Origin: Crossaster papposus
Taxonomy: Eukaryota > Echinodermata > Asteroidea > Velatida > Solasteridae
DNA length: 64,000 nt
Reading direction: 5' to 3'
Assembly (NCBI GenBank): GCA_037893245.1
Contig: JBAIAA010000259.1
Coordinates: forward strand, 1,487,001 to 1,551,000
The position numbers were made by a program, and so were the translations under genes. Positions 23,073 through 33,715 of the stretch are shown here, in pieces. Below the pieces are notes generated by a model. That model was not told the origin of the DNA and did not search any database. It saw nothing but the letters and a program-made list of their open reading frames with translations. Numbering within the stretch: the first letter of the stretch is position 1; each line of letters starts with the position of its first letter.

Positions 23073-24498
23073 TCTATACTATAAAAGATGTTAAATTGTC
23101 CCTGGGCGCCGCCATCTTGGAACACAGGGCCGCGCCATCTTGGCGCGTGGTTTGCGCCATGTTGGATTTTGGTCGGGCGACTCGTCGCCGCGCGTGTGTG
23201 CCGCCGGCGTCGGTGCGGCGGGGTGCCGGATCGTTCGCGACGGGGAATCCCCCGGGGAATAAGATTTAAAAAAAAAATCGTATTCGTCCGAAGTGAGATT
23301 TAAAAGAAACGGACGTTACCGATAAACGCGTAATCGCTTTTCGATTGCCTGTTGATGTCTGTGGGCCTTTTTGCGTGAACTATTGCGTTATTTTTGCATT
23401 GTCCTTGCCCGGAGTTCGGGCCGAAGCCTTCCCGAAATCGTACTACACTAACTCGGTTACCAAATTGTTGGCTGTTTGCGATTAAGCGGCGGCTATACAT
23501 GCTTTACGCGAAGCCTTCGCAAATTAATTGTATCCGCCTTGCTTGCGCGGTGGCCGAGTTGGTGCCGAGTTTGTTGTTCGCGATTGGGCGGCCCATCCCG
23601 TGTTATTTGAGCTTTATACTCCCTTGGTTATATTGCGGAGTTTGAGCGCCAGCTTCGTTTTCGGCTTCGAATTTCGTGCGCGTCGACCACATTGCAGTCA
23701 CAGGCTTGAAACGTTACAAAATGATTTATTCCTTTCGTGTTGCCTTTTGGGCAAATTTCGTTGCTTTACATTGTCGATACTTAAATATTACAACATTATC
23801 TGTCTCAAAACACTTCGAAACATATCGCTATTGCCTCAATTTCAACTTTGATCGTGCAAAAATGTCGCGAAATTGTATGGCGATGGTGGATATGAATATG
23901 CAATTTAGAAACGTGACTGCATTACGTCAGTTGAGGGCGCACTGTCAGATGGCCGGCCTGTTGGGTTTTTTAATCAGGATTTTCACGATGATGTAAACTC
24001 AGAAATCCCGAAGTGGTTCGTATTGTTTCCCGTACGATTCCTGTTAAAAAATCACGAGACGCAGGCAGCATGCAAGCGAAGATGGACTGCCTATTGAGTA
24101 TTATTAGTTCGGAAGTCGGGAAGTATTTTTACAAAGATTGTTTGTTATTCAGAGTCGATGGTATTCTACGGAGCCCCTGAAGGGACATATGACGAATAAA
24201 AATCACCGTTACGAAATAATTTGAGTATTTTATTTCGTGCACTCAAAATAACTTATTTCGTGAGCTCGAAATGTTTTCGTGGCCACGAAATGACTTCGTG
24301 CGCTCCAAGAATATCTGTTCGTGAGCTCGAAATAATTTCGTGCGCTCGAAATACTTTCTAGCTGGTACTCTACTCGCTAAGTTTCGCGATTTGTTTGTCA
24401 TACAATCCATTATGTTTTTAAGACGTCAACAAGGTGTATCTATAAGTTACGATTTCACCCAGCTAGCAGGTGCCGCGCGAAGCGCGGCATCCTGCTAG
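23073..24498 (+). mobile_element. Helitron unit 7 (1426 bp), right end of the array
   Basis: Starts TCTATACTATAAAAGATGTT and ends ATCCTGCTAG at 24498, followed by T of the flanking DNA. It lacks part of the GC-rich 5' block (the NNGCGCCATC segment) found in other units. Confidence 0.9.
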
Positions 24499-24524
24499 TA
24501 AATACAAAACGTACAGAGTAAATC
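24499..24524 (+). repeat. Short inverted flank, partner at about 25792-25825
   Basis: AATACAAAACGTACAGAGTAAATC here pairs inverted with GATTTACTCTGTACATTTTG after MITE A copy 3. MITE A copies 2 and 3 are therefore the inner part of a larger inverted-repeat structure (24499-25825). Confidence 0.6.
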
Positions 24525-24667
24525 CACTGACCTCTACACCTGGACATTTCATTGGCTCACAGCAGTGACGTCATGGGTCCGCCATGTTGCACTTCCAGTT
24601 CGCGCCGACTTCAAGTGTTAGCACAGCAGAATATGGACAATGATCCGTCCAGGTGTAGAGGTCAGTG
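24525..24667 (+). mobile_element. MITE A copy 2, complete (143 bp)
   Basis: Ends CACTGACCTCTACACCTGG and its inverse CCAGGTGTAGAGGTCAGTG. Inside, in order: ATTGGCT (CCAAT box inverted), GTGACGTCAT (CRE-like), CCGCCATGTTG (YY1-like), ACTTCC (ETS-like). There is no coding capacity. Confidence 0.8.
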
Positions 24668-24900
24668 ATGTACACCAAATAAATAAATGGCGCGACGCAA
24701 CAAACAAAACAACATGCGCGCGCACAATCAATGACCTCGCACAGTAACCTTTGCCGTCAGCTGAACTGAACTTCCGTTTAACTATGCGAGATCAATGCGA
24801 GATCACACTCAAGTGTGAACGCGGCACAAAAATGCTTGATCTCGCTTTCGGGATCTGATCCTTCTTGGATCCTTGTAAGAGGATCAAGTGTAAACGCGGT
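24668..24900 (+). mobile_element. Right part of GATC-rich TIR element D
   Basis: Dense GATC words (GCGAGATC, GGATCTGATCC) end in the inverted terminus that pairs with 3322. See the left part. Confidence 0.45.
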
Positions 24901-25436
24901 TTCCAACCACACCACTTGTTTAAACTACGCTGTTGCGTAAGACGCAACAATGGCCATATAAAACCACGCACCGTGAAAAAAGTAAATAATGTTCTAATTT
25001 ACACCTGGTCGTTCAACCGAACATATTTTTGTTTCTCTTTTTTTTTGTGAGCAAAATGCAGTTAGAGCTATTAGTATTACTCAAGAAAGGCACAATCTTA
25101 TCCGAGTGGTTAACTTGAACTCCTCGGCTGCAGAATACTAGTCCTCGGGTACGGGTACTAGTCCCGAGTTCCTTTTTTTTGTTTTCCTTTAGTTTTAACG
25201 CACGCGGTTTTGCAATCTTATCTTTAAAGGAAACATGCAGTCTAACATTTTCATTACGCAATTTGTGTTTTAAATTAGTATATAAGTGTATTAAATGTGA
25301 ATAAAAAGCAAAACTGCTTCTATAGTGTACGTTTAGTGTGGTAATTTGCCGTCCAAAAATGCCCCCCCCCCCTTTTTTTTTAATTTTGCGGCCACTAAAA
25401 AGGAGTGACGTAAACCGAGGCAGACCCACTGACCTC
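24901..25436. other. Unassigned DNA with homopolymer tracts
   Basis: No gene supported. Contains GGTACGGGTACTAGTCC words near 25135-25165 and a C-run followed by a T-run at about 25361-25380. Confidence 0.4.
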
Positions 25437-25791
25437 TACACCTGGGGCACAACAATTTGCTTAGCACAAAAAAGTCTTGCTCAATAAAAACAAGTTATCA
25501 GCCAAAATTCTACGTGTTTTTCATGCTAAGCAAAAAACCAGCTAATTATCAATCAAAAACAATAAAGATCACGTGAACATTTGGTCTGTAACCTTGTTTT
25601 TACCAAGGACAAATTGTCATGCTAAGCAAATTTTTGTGCTGAGCAGCTCCGTGAAATTGGCCCCTGGACGGACCATTGTCCATATTTTGCTGTGCTAACG
25701 CTTGAATTCGGCGCGAACTGGAAGTGCAACATGGCGGACCCAAGACGTCACTTCTGTGAGCCAATGAAATGTCCAGGTGTAGAGGTCAGTA
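25437..25791 (-). mobile_element. MITE A copy 3, interrupted by a small insertion
   Basis: Ends CACTGACCTCTACACCTGG (left) and CCAGGTGTAGAGGTCAGT (right). Inverted relative to copies 2 and 4. The internal promoter-like motif block is conserved at 25719-25772. A 217-bp element is inserted in its left terminal repeat. Confidence 0.75.
25446..25662. mobile_element. Small element with CCTGG target duplication inside MITE A copy 3
   Basis: Flanked by CCTGG at 25441-25445 and 25663-25667. It ends GTGAAATTGGCC and contains diverged inverted copies of TTTGCTTAGCACAAAAA. The end resembles MITE B (GGCCCAATTTC). It sits at the position in MITE A equivalent to the MITE B insertion. Confidence 0.65.
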
Positions 25792-25844
25792 GATTTACTC
25801 TGTACATTTTGTATTTATAAACATTATGTCATACGTACCGTACA

Positions 25845-25976
25845 CACTGAACTCTACACCTGGACATTTCATTGGCTCACAGAGTGACACATTGTGGGTC
25901 CGCCATGTTGCACTTCCAGTTCGCGCCGACTTCAAGTGTGAAACAATTATGATCTGTCCATGTGTAGAGGTCAGTG
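25845..25976 (+). mobile_element. MITE A copy 4, complete (132 bp)
   Basis: Ends CACTGAACTCTACACCTGG and CATGTGTAGAGGTCAGTG. Same internal order of CCAAT-, CRE-, YY1- and ETS-like motifs; the CRE-like motif is degraded to GTGACAC. Confidence 0.75.
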
Positions 25977-26109
25977 GGCAGACCCCGTATACCCAGCACG
26001 ATATGTGGCAGAGGGGTACCCCCCTCTTATCCCTATACTTTATACCTGGTGACTGAACTCTACATTCTGGTTCATAATGTACACATTGAAAGTTTCGTTC
26101 ACTTTTTTT

Positions 26110-26659
26110 GTAGATTTGCTAAACTATACATTTTTGGAAACGTTAAGATATACTCAACAGGAAAACCAATGTTTACATTTGTTTTTAGGTTCTTTTGAAA
26201 AAAAATGGTTCTTTAATGTGATGTGACACATGAAAAGTCATTGGGTGTCACATTAAAGGTCTATTTTTTTCAATGCCCTATATCTCTGGAAGTATAAGTC
26301 CGATTGGATTCAAACTTGGTATGCAGGTATTGCGGGATGTGTTATAGATATAAATTGAAGTGTCATCATCATGACGTCATCGTGTGATTTTTTATGATTT
26401 TGTTTCATTTTTGGACCTTTAAGCCATATCTCATCAATAGAACATAATAAATTCAATTTTTTTTTGTAATATGTTTATTGGGTCATAGACATATGCACAC
26501 AATTGTGAAAAATGTGTGACATCATCATGACGTCATCAAAATGCTATTCAAAAAATCCAAGATGGCTGCCATAAAAAAACCTAAGAGCAAATGTAAACAT
26601 TGGTTTTCATGCTAAGTATATCATAACGTTTCCAAAAATGTATAGTTTAGCCAATCTAC
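26110..26659. mobile_element. Fold-back element with ~68-bp inverted arms
   Basis: GTAGATTTGCTAAACTATAC at the left pairs inverted with GTATAGTTTAGCCAATCTAC at the right. The similarity runs about 68 bases including AACCAATGTTTACATTTG. The spacer has no coding frame and includes CATCATCATGACGTCATC words near 26365 and 26522. Confidence 0.7.
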
Positions 26660-26665
26660 ACACTA

Positions 26666-26719
26666 TTTGCACTGCGGCGCGTGAGGGCGCAAGATTAGAT
26701 ACTGTCAGTGTTAAGTCTG
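26666..26719 (+). repeat. 54-bp dispersed repeat, second copy at 35411-35464
   Basis: TATTTGCACTGCGGCGCGTG followed by AGGGCGCAAGATTAGATACT is repeated almost exactly at 35411. The two copies are 8.7 kb apart and no larger shared element is obvious. Confidence 0.8.
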
Positions 26720-28985
26720 GTTTCGTCATGGCCGGACGTTCACGTCTTCCCGGCCGGACCGATAGCCAGCCTCGGGCCGTGTTTTACACCGCGGCATGGC
26801 AGCAACCTAGGATTTAAGAGGGGTCATTTCTGGGAAGGTTTTGCCATCCCAGTAAAAGTCAATCGCGCTTGTGTTTGTGAGTTTGGACATTTGTGCTAGT
26901 GTGAAGACCCTTTCTTGAATTGTATGGAGAAATGAGGTAGGATCAAACCACTTTTTAATTTATTTTGTTGGTGCAGCTCAAAACTGAAGGAGCCCCCCTT
27001 GAAAAAGGGCGTGTCGATTTGGTTAATGGAGCCGTGCTCTGAGACAATTGTATTCTTATAGAAGTGCAGGTATTCTTGTTTTACCTCGTTTTACCTTGCT
27101 TCGGCAGACGGTTTAGAAAACGTCTCCAGGGTGCGCCAGCATATAGGTTTGAATGCTTGCTATGCTTAGCGGTATAGAGTCTTCGTACTGAAGACAACAT
27201 TTTGCACGGTTGGGAGTGGCTCCACTGATGCGTGGCAATGGAATGTGAGAGCGCCACAATGGTCTATACAAAGGACTGGCCTATTTGTTTAACAATTAGG
27301 GCCAGGAATGCAGGTTTTAATATCGTGTCCAAATGAAGTTATGTTATTCAGGCTACTTAATGTTTGCATATACGTTTTCAGCAATGAATTTTCAACAACA
27401 AAAAAGATGAAGACATTGATCACCAGTAGAGGTATATCTCTTATCGCATTTAAAAATTCACTTTTGTATTGAATTCATATAATGCATATTTACGTAGAAT
27501 TCGCCGTGCGATTGAATCAGGTGTATAGTATATCGCAGTTAGTTACATAACATGCACAATGGTGTAGGGGCAGCCCTATAGCACGCACACATGTTTGGGC
27601 AGCCGTCTTTAGTTGTCTTTTGTTCCCAAAATGAGTGTTTCCAATCATTTCGCTTATTTAGTTTCTGGTTTTCGGTTGAACGGGTCTGTTTCTCCGCATT
27701 CAAATGTCGTATAGTACTCTTAGTGTAATCAGTGGTCTTCGTTGATTGCTCTATTTCGGGGGTGTTTTTTTCTACAGATCTGATTTGCTGGTTTAATTGA
27801 GACCTTTATAAACCTTTACTCGGCTAATTTTAGGTTGAGTTGGAAGTCTGTGTTGAAATAATATATTTCCGCTGCATATCTGTAGGAAAGCCCGTATAAT
27901 CTAAATGTTGGGACTTCGGTGCTAATTCACACCATGGGAATGAAATATCGTAGAGCCTGGTGGGTGCTCTCGCATCGTATATGGCCAGTCAGAATTCAGC
28001 GTTGTCTTTATAATGAGGTACGCAGCGAAGTCTTAAGCGGGTTGACGGCTCACAGCCGCAAAATGCGAGGTTTTGTGTGCACGAAGGAGTGACCCGCAGT
28101 ATAGTAATATTCATTTTGGCAGTGGTGTTGGCCAACATGGTGTCTCCGACTGTTTCGGGATATTAAAAAAAAAAAAAAAATAGATTCATAAAGTGTCTAT
28201 TTTACAATGACAAAATTCAACTGAATTATAACGCATACTTGTACCTGTTTTTATATTACTTTGCTTTATGCTCACGTTTTGCATGTGATGTTTGTTTTCG
28301 ATAGTCAGAGTGCCACATGTTCTGGTTGGGCGCCTTTGCTTTGCTCTGGTATGGGGCAGGGGTTCTGACATGTGATTTGCCTTTGAGTTTAGTATAGCAA
28401 CGCAGGTTTGGTCGGGGTGCTAGACCGTTTTAACCTTTTAGGTCAGTACACTTTTAATGAGGCATTTATGTGTTTTTTGCGCGGCCTTATTTTTGTTAGC
28501 CTGCTTCCGGAATAGACGACATTTCGAGTGTTCCTAATTATTTTAAGGTAACTAACAAAAAAAGAACCTCACATTTTGAAGATAGGTAACTAAATCACAT
28601 ATCTTGTCACCAAACCGGCACAGTATTCAGCACAACTTTGTTTAGTAAGAAAAAAGGGTATTTCTTACCGACCATAAAATCAGACAAGTCGTAGTTCTGT
28701 CCCTGTTTAAAAAAAATAAAACAATTGTTGACGAAAACTTGAAAAGTCTCTCTAAACAATAAGACGATATTAGTATTTTGTAGCCCTTTTGTTGCAAACA
28801 ATCCTCGTAAAAAAAAATAAAAAAATAAAAATAAAAAAAAAAAAATAAATAAACAAAAAAAACAACAAACAACCGTATTGAAATTGAAGCTTTTGGTATT
28901 ATTAATATTAGAGTCCAAGAACACTGCCGGTTATGTCAGCATGTCTTTACTTGCTATAAGTGCCTCCTTTGACGGTGGCAGATGC
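26720..28985. other. Unassigned DNA, poly-A tracts
   Basis: No supported gene. A-runs near 28164-28180 and a long A-rich block at 28806-28872 may be old retroposon tails. No RNA genes recognised. Confidence 0.4.
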
Positions 28986-29172
28986 ATTTCATTATAAATG
29001 TAAAATTAAACCCATGTGTAAAATGTGTTTGTATATAATAATGCGATGCAACCGTTTGCAATATTTTGGGAGAAAGCCAATTATAAATGTAAAATCAAAC
29101 CCACGTGTACAATATGATTGTATATAATAATGCCATGCAACTGTTTTCAATTTTTTGGGAGAAAGCCAATTT
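28986..29172 (+). repeat. Two-copy tandem repeat, ~86 bp
   Basis: Both copies contain TATAAATGTAAAAT, GTATATAATAATG and GGGAGAAAGCCAATT. They differ at about ten positions. Confidence 0.75.
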
Positions 29173-29984
29173 AAGCGCTATTTAAGCAGAAACTTATTCA
29201 AGCCTTGCTCATAGAGGTTTAACCCGGGAGAAACAACCAAGGGGCTTGGCTTGTTTCAGGTCATTCCGCACAATACTATTGTGACCTAAGACACGGAAAA
29301 GCCGGCTTGCGTAATCGCCATGGTTCGTCCCAGGACAGTGCTAAGATCCCGTATTTTGCATAAGTATAGGGGATCAGGCCCGCTCTGGGCAAACCTTATA
29401 GGCCCTATGTTCCAATTACAAAGAAGTTCTCTATTGAAGTCAACTACATGTATTATTATTGTGGGCAATTAACTTCTTTGAGGACCAAGGCTGTTTTGAT
29501 TATTTGATCGATCGAGATTTTGGCCACTGTCGTTTGGTCACCGCTTTTATATATAATACAACCCCTTTTATATATAATACAACCCCGATAATGTATGGCT
29601 GTCATTGCCTTGCTTTTTATTTCCAATCTTGTTTCGGTCGGAGATGAAATCTCACTATACGAGAGTGGTTTTTCAAGTTCAACTTCTGAGGTCAAAGGCC
29701 ATCTGTGGTCAAGTTTTTAATTGGGCCGGAGTTTAAAATCTTTTTTCATTTGAAAACTTGGAGTCCAGATTTCAATGAAGTGGCCGATGTTTGTCTGATT
29801 GTGGAACGTTGACTAGCTTCCTTGTCGATTGTAAATTTGTGGATGTCAACGGCTGCTAGATGGTTAGCTGCTTTGTAGACATGTATTGCTGCTTTATAGA
29901 CAAGATGTCTTCCTGCAGGATGTTGTTATCTGCAGGTATGCTGTTATCTGCAGGTATGCTGATCATCCTGTACATGATACAGCC
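29173..29984. other. Unassigned DNA
   Basis: Contains a short duplication (CTTTTATATATAATACAACCC twice, 29545-29585) and GTTATCTGCAGGTATGCT twice (29926-29960). No supported gene. Confidence 0.4.
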
Positions 29985-30075
29985 ACGTAGAATGAACATC
30001 ACGGTAGAATGAACTTGCTTAGGCAGATCATTAAGGTAGACGACGAACAGGGCCGGACCCAAGACGGTTCAGAAC
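29985..30075 (-). pseudogene. Fragment of a non-LTR reverse transcriptase
   Basis: On the minus strand the sequence reads VLGPALFVVYLNDLPKQV, matching the conserved segment just before the catalytic motif in LINE reverse transcriptases (family form GSILGPLLFLIYINDL). Nothing recognisable is left on either side. It is an old relic. Confidence 0.6.
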
Positions 30076-30609
30076 TATAATGCATTCTTGTTGGCAGCAT
30101 TCGTGTTTTAGGACGGGCCTAAACAAACAAAAGGGGCCTTGTTATTCAAACAAAACGGAGAGTGGACCCTCAAATGAATTGTAGCGCCTTGAGCAGCGTG
30201 TGAACTTAGGCGGTCGGCAGCCTCGCGGCACGTTTCTTAGTGCTCGCTGGCTTATGAGTGCAGTCTTTTGAACGCCTTACGCGTGGAAATGACGCGCATT
30301 GTTGTTTAGCATCAGGTATGATGAAATGGTACAGCTATGATGAAATGGTACAGCTAGTACCCTTTTTATCACAATAGAACAGCCCCAAAGACAGCCCTCA
30401 TGCTGGACGGCTCGTTGCGTCTGTTTTTGTAGGGGGACAATGATCTCATGAATATTCTTATAATGCACAAAACCAAAACAATCCGTGATTGGACAGCGCC
30501 CTCTTGTGTTTTAAATTGGACAATAGATTTCCGGTTTTAGGCATACTGAACAGCCATGTTTGGTGGCACGTATAATGCAAAAAGGCGCGACCGACTGTCG
30601 GTCGAGTTG
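30076..30609. other. Unassigned DNA
   Basis: Holds a short tandem duplication of ATGATGAAATGGTACAGCT near 30317-30357. No gene supported. Confidence 0.4.
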
Positions 30610-31636
30610 TACTAAAATGCACAATTTTACGCTAGACTAGCGTGGTTAAGATCCGTCGGAGGACGGGCCTCCGCATAAGAGAGAAACAGTGCATGGATGG
30701 GCCCTGTGTGTTCAATTGTAATCTAACATGGTTAAGATAATAGGTTTTGCAGCGGACGGGCCCTGCGTTTTGGATTTTAATCTAGTGTAGTTAAGATCAA
30801 AGGATGAGAGATAGTTATAAGTTACGCAGCAGACGCGCCCTGTGTGCTGAATTTAAATCTTACATATTGTTAAGATCAGACGATCAGACGATAAGAGAGA
30901 ATATAAGTTATGCAGTGGTCAGGTTCTGTACTTAAATCTAGCAATGGTTAAGATCTAAGCATAAGAGAGAATAGAAGTAACGCAGTGAATGGGCCATGCG
31001 TGTCGGAACGTAATTCTAACATTGTTAAGATTACAGAATAAGAGGTAACAAATGTTGCGCAGTGGATGGGTCCTGTGTGTTAAATTTAAATCTAACAATG
31101 TTAAGATCATAGGTTAAGATAGAATATAAGTTCCGCAGTGCACGGGCCCGGTGGGTTGAATTTAAATATAACAATGTTAAGATCATAAGAGAGAATATAA
31201 ATTCCGCAGTGGGTATAGGCCCTGCATCTTGAATTTAAAACCAACATTGTTAGGATCAGAGGATATGAGAGAACAAAAGTTACGCAGGGGACGGGCCCTG
31301 CGTGATGAATGTTTATCTTACATGGATATCATCAGAGGATAAGAGTACATAAAAGTGACGCAGTGGACAGGCCCTGTGTGCTGAATTTTTAATATAACAT
31401 GTTTATTTTTAGATCAGAGGTGGGGCCTCCGCGTGGACGGGCCCTGCGTGTTAAATTTGAATGTATCTGATTAAGATCAGAGGACGGACTTCTGCATTTG
31501 AGTCATAAGGAGTTCCGCCGTGGAAGGGCCCTAGGCTGCGTTTTCAATTTGAATTTATCTGATTAAGATCAGAGGACGGGCCTCTGCATTTGAGACCAAA
31601 CAAAAAAGTTCCGCAGTGGATTAGGCCCTGCGTCTT

Positions 31637-31958
31637 AAAGGTGGTATACACTATTGGTAAATGCTTGAATTATCATGAACAGGCGAATTTGGAAGGTTGT
31701 ATTTTATAGTAAATATCGTTTAACTGACCTGTCCGAAGTTTACAGTCATTAATGCCGAGAAAAGCACGAAAAACAGCGTTTGTTTTCAACTGGCGTCGAG
31801 CTGTTATTCTTATGTTAGTTGTGTTTTTTCGCGATCAATTTGCTGGACGCCTAGATCTTTATTTACTTTCAGATGAGTAAGATATTTCTTAACAATTCGG
31901 TAGTAAATGTTGTGTTTTTTCTCTCTCCATATCTGCAAATGGTGTATCCTACATTTAC
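31637..31958. mobile_element. MITE C (AAAGGTGGTATACAC ends)
   Basis: Inverted ends AAAGGTGGTATACACTATTGG and GCAAATGGTGTATCCTAC. Related, partly rearranged copies occur at about 37788-37960 and inside the fold-back element (47500-47600, 48070-48150), sharing AGTAAGATATTTCTTA and AATTCGGTAGTAAAT. Confidence 0.55.
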
Positions 31959-32961
31959 ATTTTAATGTAGCTGATTAATTCAGAGGACGGGCCTCTGCAT
32001 GAGAGACAAAAGTAGTTCTGCAGTGAATAGGCCCTGCGTGTTAAATTCGTATGTATCGGATTAAGATCAGAGGACGGGCCTCTGCATGAGAGACAAAAGT
32101 AGTTCCGCAGTGGATAGGCCTTGTGTGTTAAATTCGACCGTGTATCGGATTAAGATCAGAGGACGGGCCTATACATGAGAGACAAAAGTAGTTCTGCAGT
32201 GAATAGGCCCTGCGTGCTAAATTCGTATGTATCGGATTAAGATCAGAGGACGGGCCTCTGCATGAGAGACAAAAGTAGTTCCGCGTGGTTAGGCCTTGTG
32301 TGTTAAATTCGACCGTGTATCGGATTAAGATCAGAGGACGGGCCTATACATGAGAGACAAAAGATGTTCCGCAATAGATAGGCCACGCGTGTTAAATTTG
32401 AATGTAACTAATTAATTATTCTGAAATTATTCTCATGTAGGGACATGAGAGACAAAATAAGTCTCACAGTGGATATGCCCTGCGTGTTAAATTTTGAATT
32501 TAACTGATTAACTGAGATCAGAGGACGGGCCTCTGCATGAGAGACAAAAGTGTTCCGCAGTGGATAGGCCTTGTGTGTTAAATTCGACCGTGTATCGGAT
32601 TAAGATCAGAGGACGGGCCTCTACATGAGAGACAAAAGAAGTTCCGCAATAGATAGGCCACGCGTGTTAAATTTGAATGTAACTAATTAATTATTCTGAA
32701 ATTATTCTCATGTAGGGACATGAGAGACAAAATTTGTCTCGCAGTGGATATGCCTTGCGTGTTAAATTTTGAATTTAACTGATTAAGATCAGAGGATGGG
32801 CCTCTGCATTTGAGACAAATAGAAGTACCTCAGTGGTTAGGCACTGCGTGTTAAATTTTGAATTTAACTGATATGATCAGAGGACGGGCCTCTGTATTTG
32901 AGACAAATGGAAGTTCCGCAGTGGATAGGCCCTGCGTGTTAAATTTGAATTTAACTGATTA

Positions 32962-33424
32962 ACCCTAACCCCCTAGGGCAGGCTTACTCTGGGCCGGCTA
33001 AAGAACTGAGTACTACAGAATATTACTTAAAATTTTGTAGCTCGGTTCCTTTCTCTACAGTCTCTCCGTGACTGATGATTGGGTGTGTATGTCAAATTAC
33101 AGATACTGCCAACCACAAAATACTAATAGTGGTAATACAGGTCAGTAATTCTTACCTGGCAAAAAATGCAGTAGTTCAGCCTTGACCCCATTGCCGTGTC
33201 CCATGTGACAATCTTTGCTGTAGAGGTTAGAACACTCCACGCAGTATACATGGGCCATGAACACTCAGCAAGCAGAGGGCTAGGGACCCAATGCTTAGTA
33301 CTACGAGTGCAATTAGGGGTGTACATGTACCAAATACTAAAAATTACTATAGGCATTGTACACAGGTAGGTGAGAGTTCTGCATACTACTTTTTACTGCT
33401 AGTCAAAAGCAGCATTAGGTTGGG
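32962..33424. mobile_element. Unknown insertion in the 88-bp repeat array
   Basis: Unrelated to the repeat and bounded by TTAACCCTAACC at the left and GGTTGGGTTAGCGTTAA at the right, which are roughly inverted. No coding frame. Confidence 0.4.
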
Positions 33425-33715
33425 TTAGCGTTAAGATCGGAGGACTGGCCTCTGCATTTGAGGCAAATAGAAGTTCCGCAGTGGATAGGCCCTGCGTGTT
33501 AAATTTGAATGTATCTGATTAAGATCACAGTATGGGCAGTTCCGCTGTGGACGGGCCCCGCGTGTTAAATTTTAAATTTAACCGATTAAGATCAGAGGAT
33601 GGGCCTCTGCGTGAGAGGCAATAGAAGTTCCGCAGTGGATAGGCCCTGCGGGTTACATTTGAATGTAACTAATTAAGCTCAGAGGACGGGCCTCCGCATG
33701 AGTGACATAAACAAG

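Larger units (their letters stand above)
4321..24498 (+). mobile_element. Head-to-tail array of seven Helitron units
   Basis: Seven units are joined directly, with junctions reading ATCCTGCTAG|TCTATACTATAAAAG at 5783/5784, 7231/7232, 18169/18170, 19881/19882, 21341/21342 and 23072/23073. Unit ends follow the Helitron rule: 5' TC, 3' CTAG, a GC-rich hairpin about 10 bases before the 3' end, insertion between A and T, and no target duplication. The left flank ends in A (4320) and the right flank starts with T (24499). Unit 3 encodes the Rep-helicase; the other six are non-coding. Such concatemers are expected when rolling-circle replication passes the 3' terminator and reuses the same ends. Confidence 0.9.
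30610..33715 (+). repeat. Degenerate tandem repeat, unit 88-100 bp
   Basis: Units share GATTAAGATCAGAGGACGGG, CCTCTGCAT, GAGACAAA, GTTCCGCAGTGGATAGGCC and CTGCGTGTTAAATT. Roughly 25-30 copies are present. Left copies are more diverged and longer, right copies are closer to 88 bp. Some neighbouring pairs are more alike than others (for example 32041-32170 and 32221-32350), so blocks of two units were copied together. Two insertions interrupt it (31637-31958 and about 32962-33424). Confidence 0.85.

Noticed and set aside
4321..24498. Interpretation as an ordinary satellite that happened to capture a Helitron
   Set aside because: Unit boundaries coincide exactly with Helitron 5' TC and 3' hairpin-CTAG ends at every junction, and both outer edges fit insertion between A and T.
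30610..33715. Regularly spaced repeats that could suggest a CRISPR array
   Set aside because: Units are 88-100 bp of continuous degenerate satellite without unique spacers, in an animal-type genome context.
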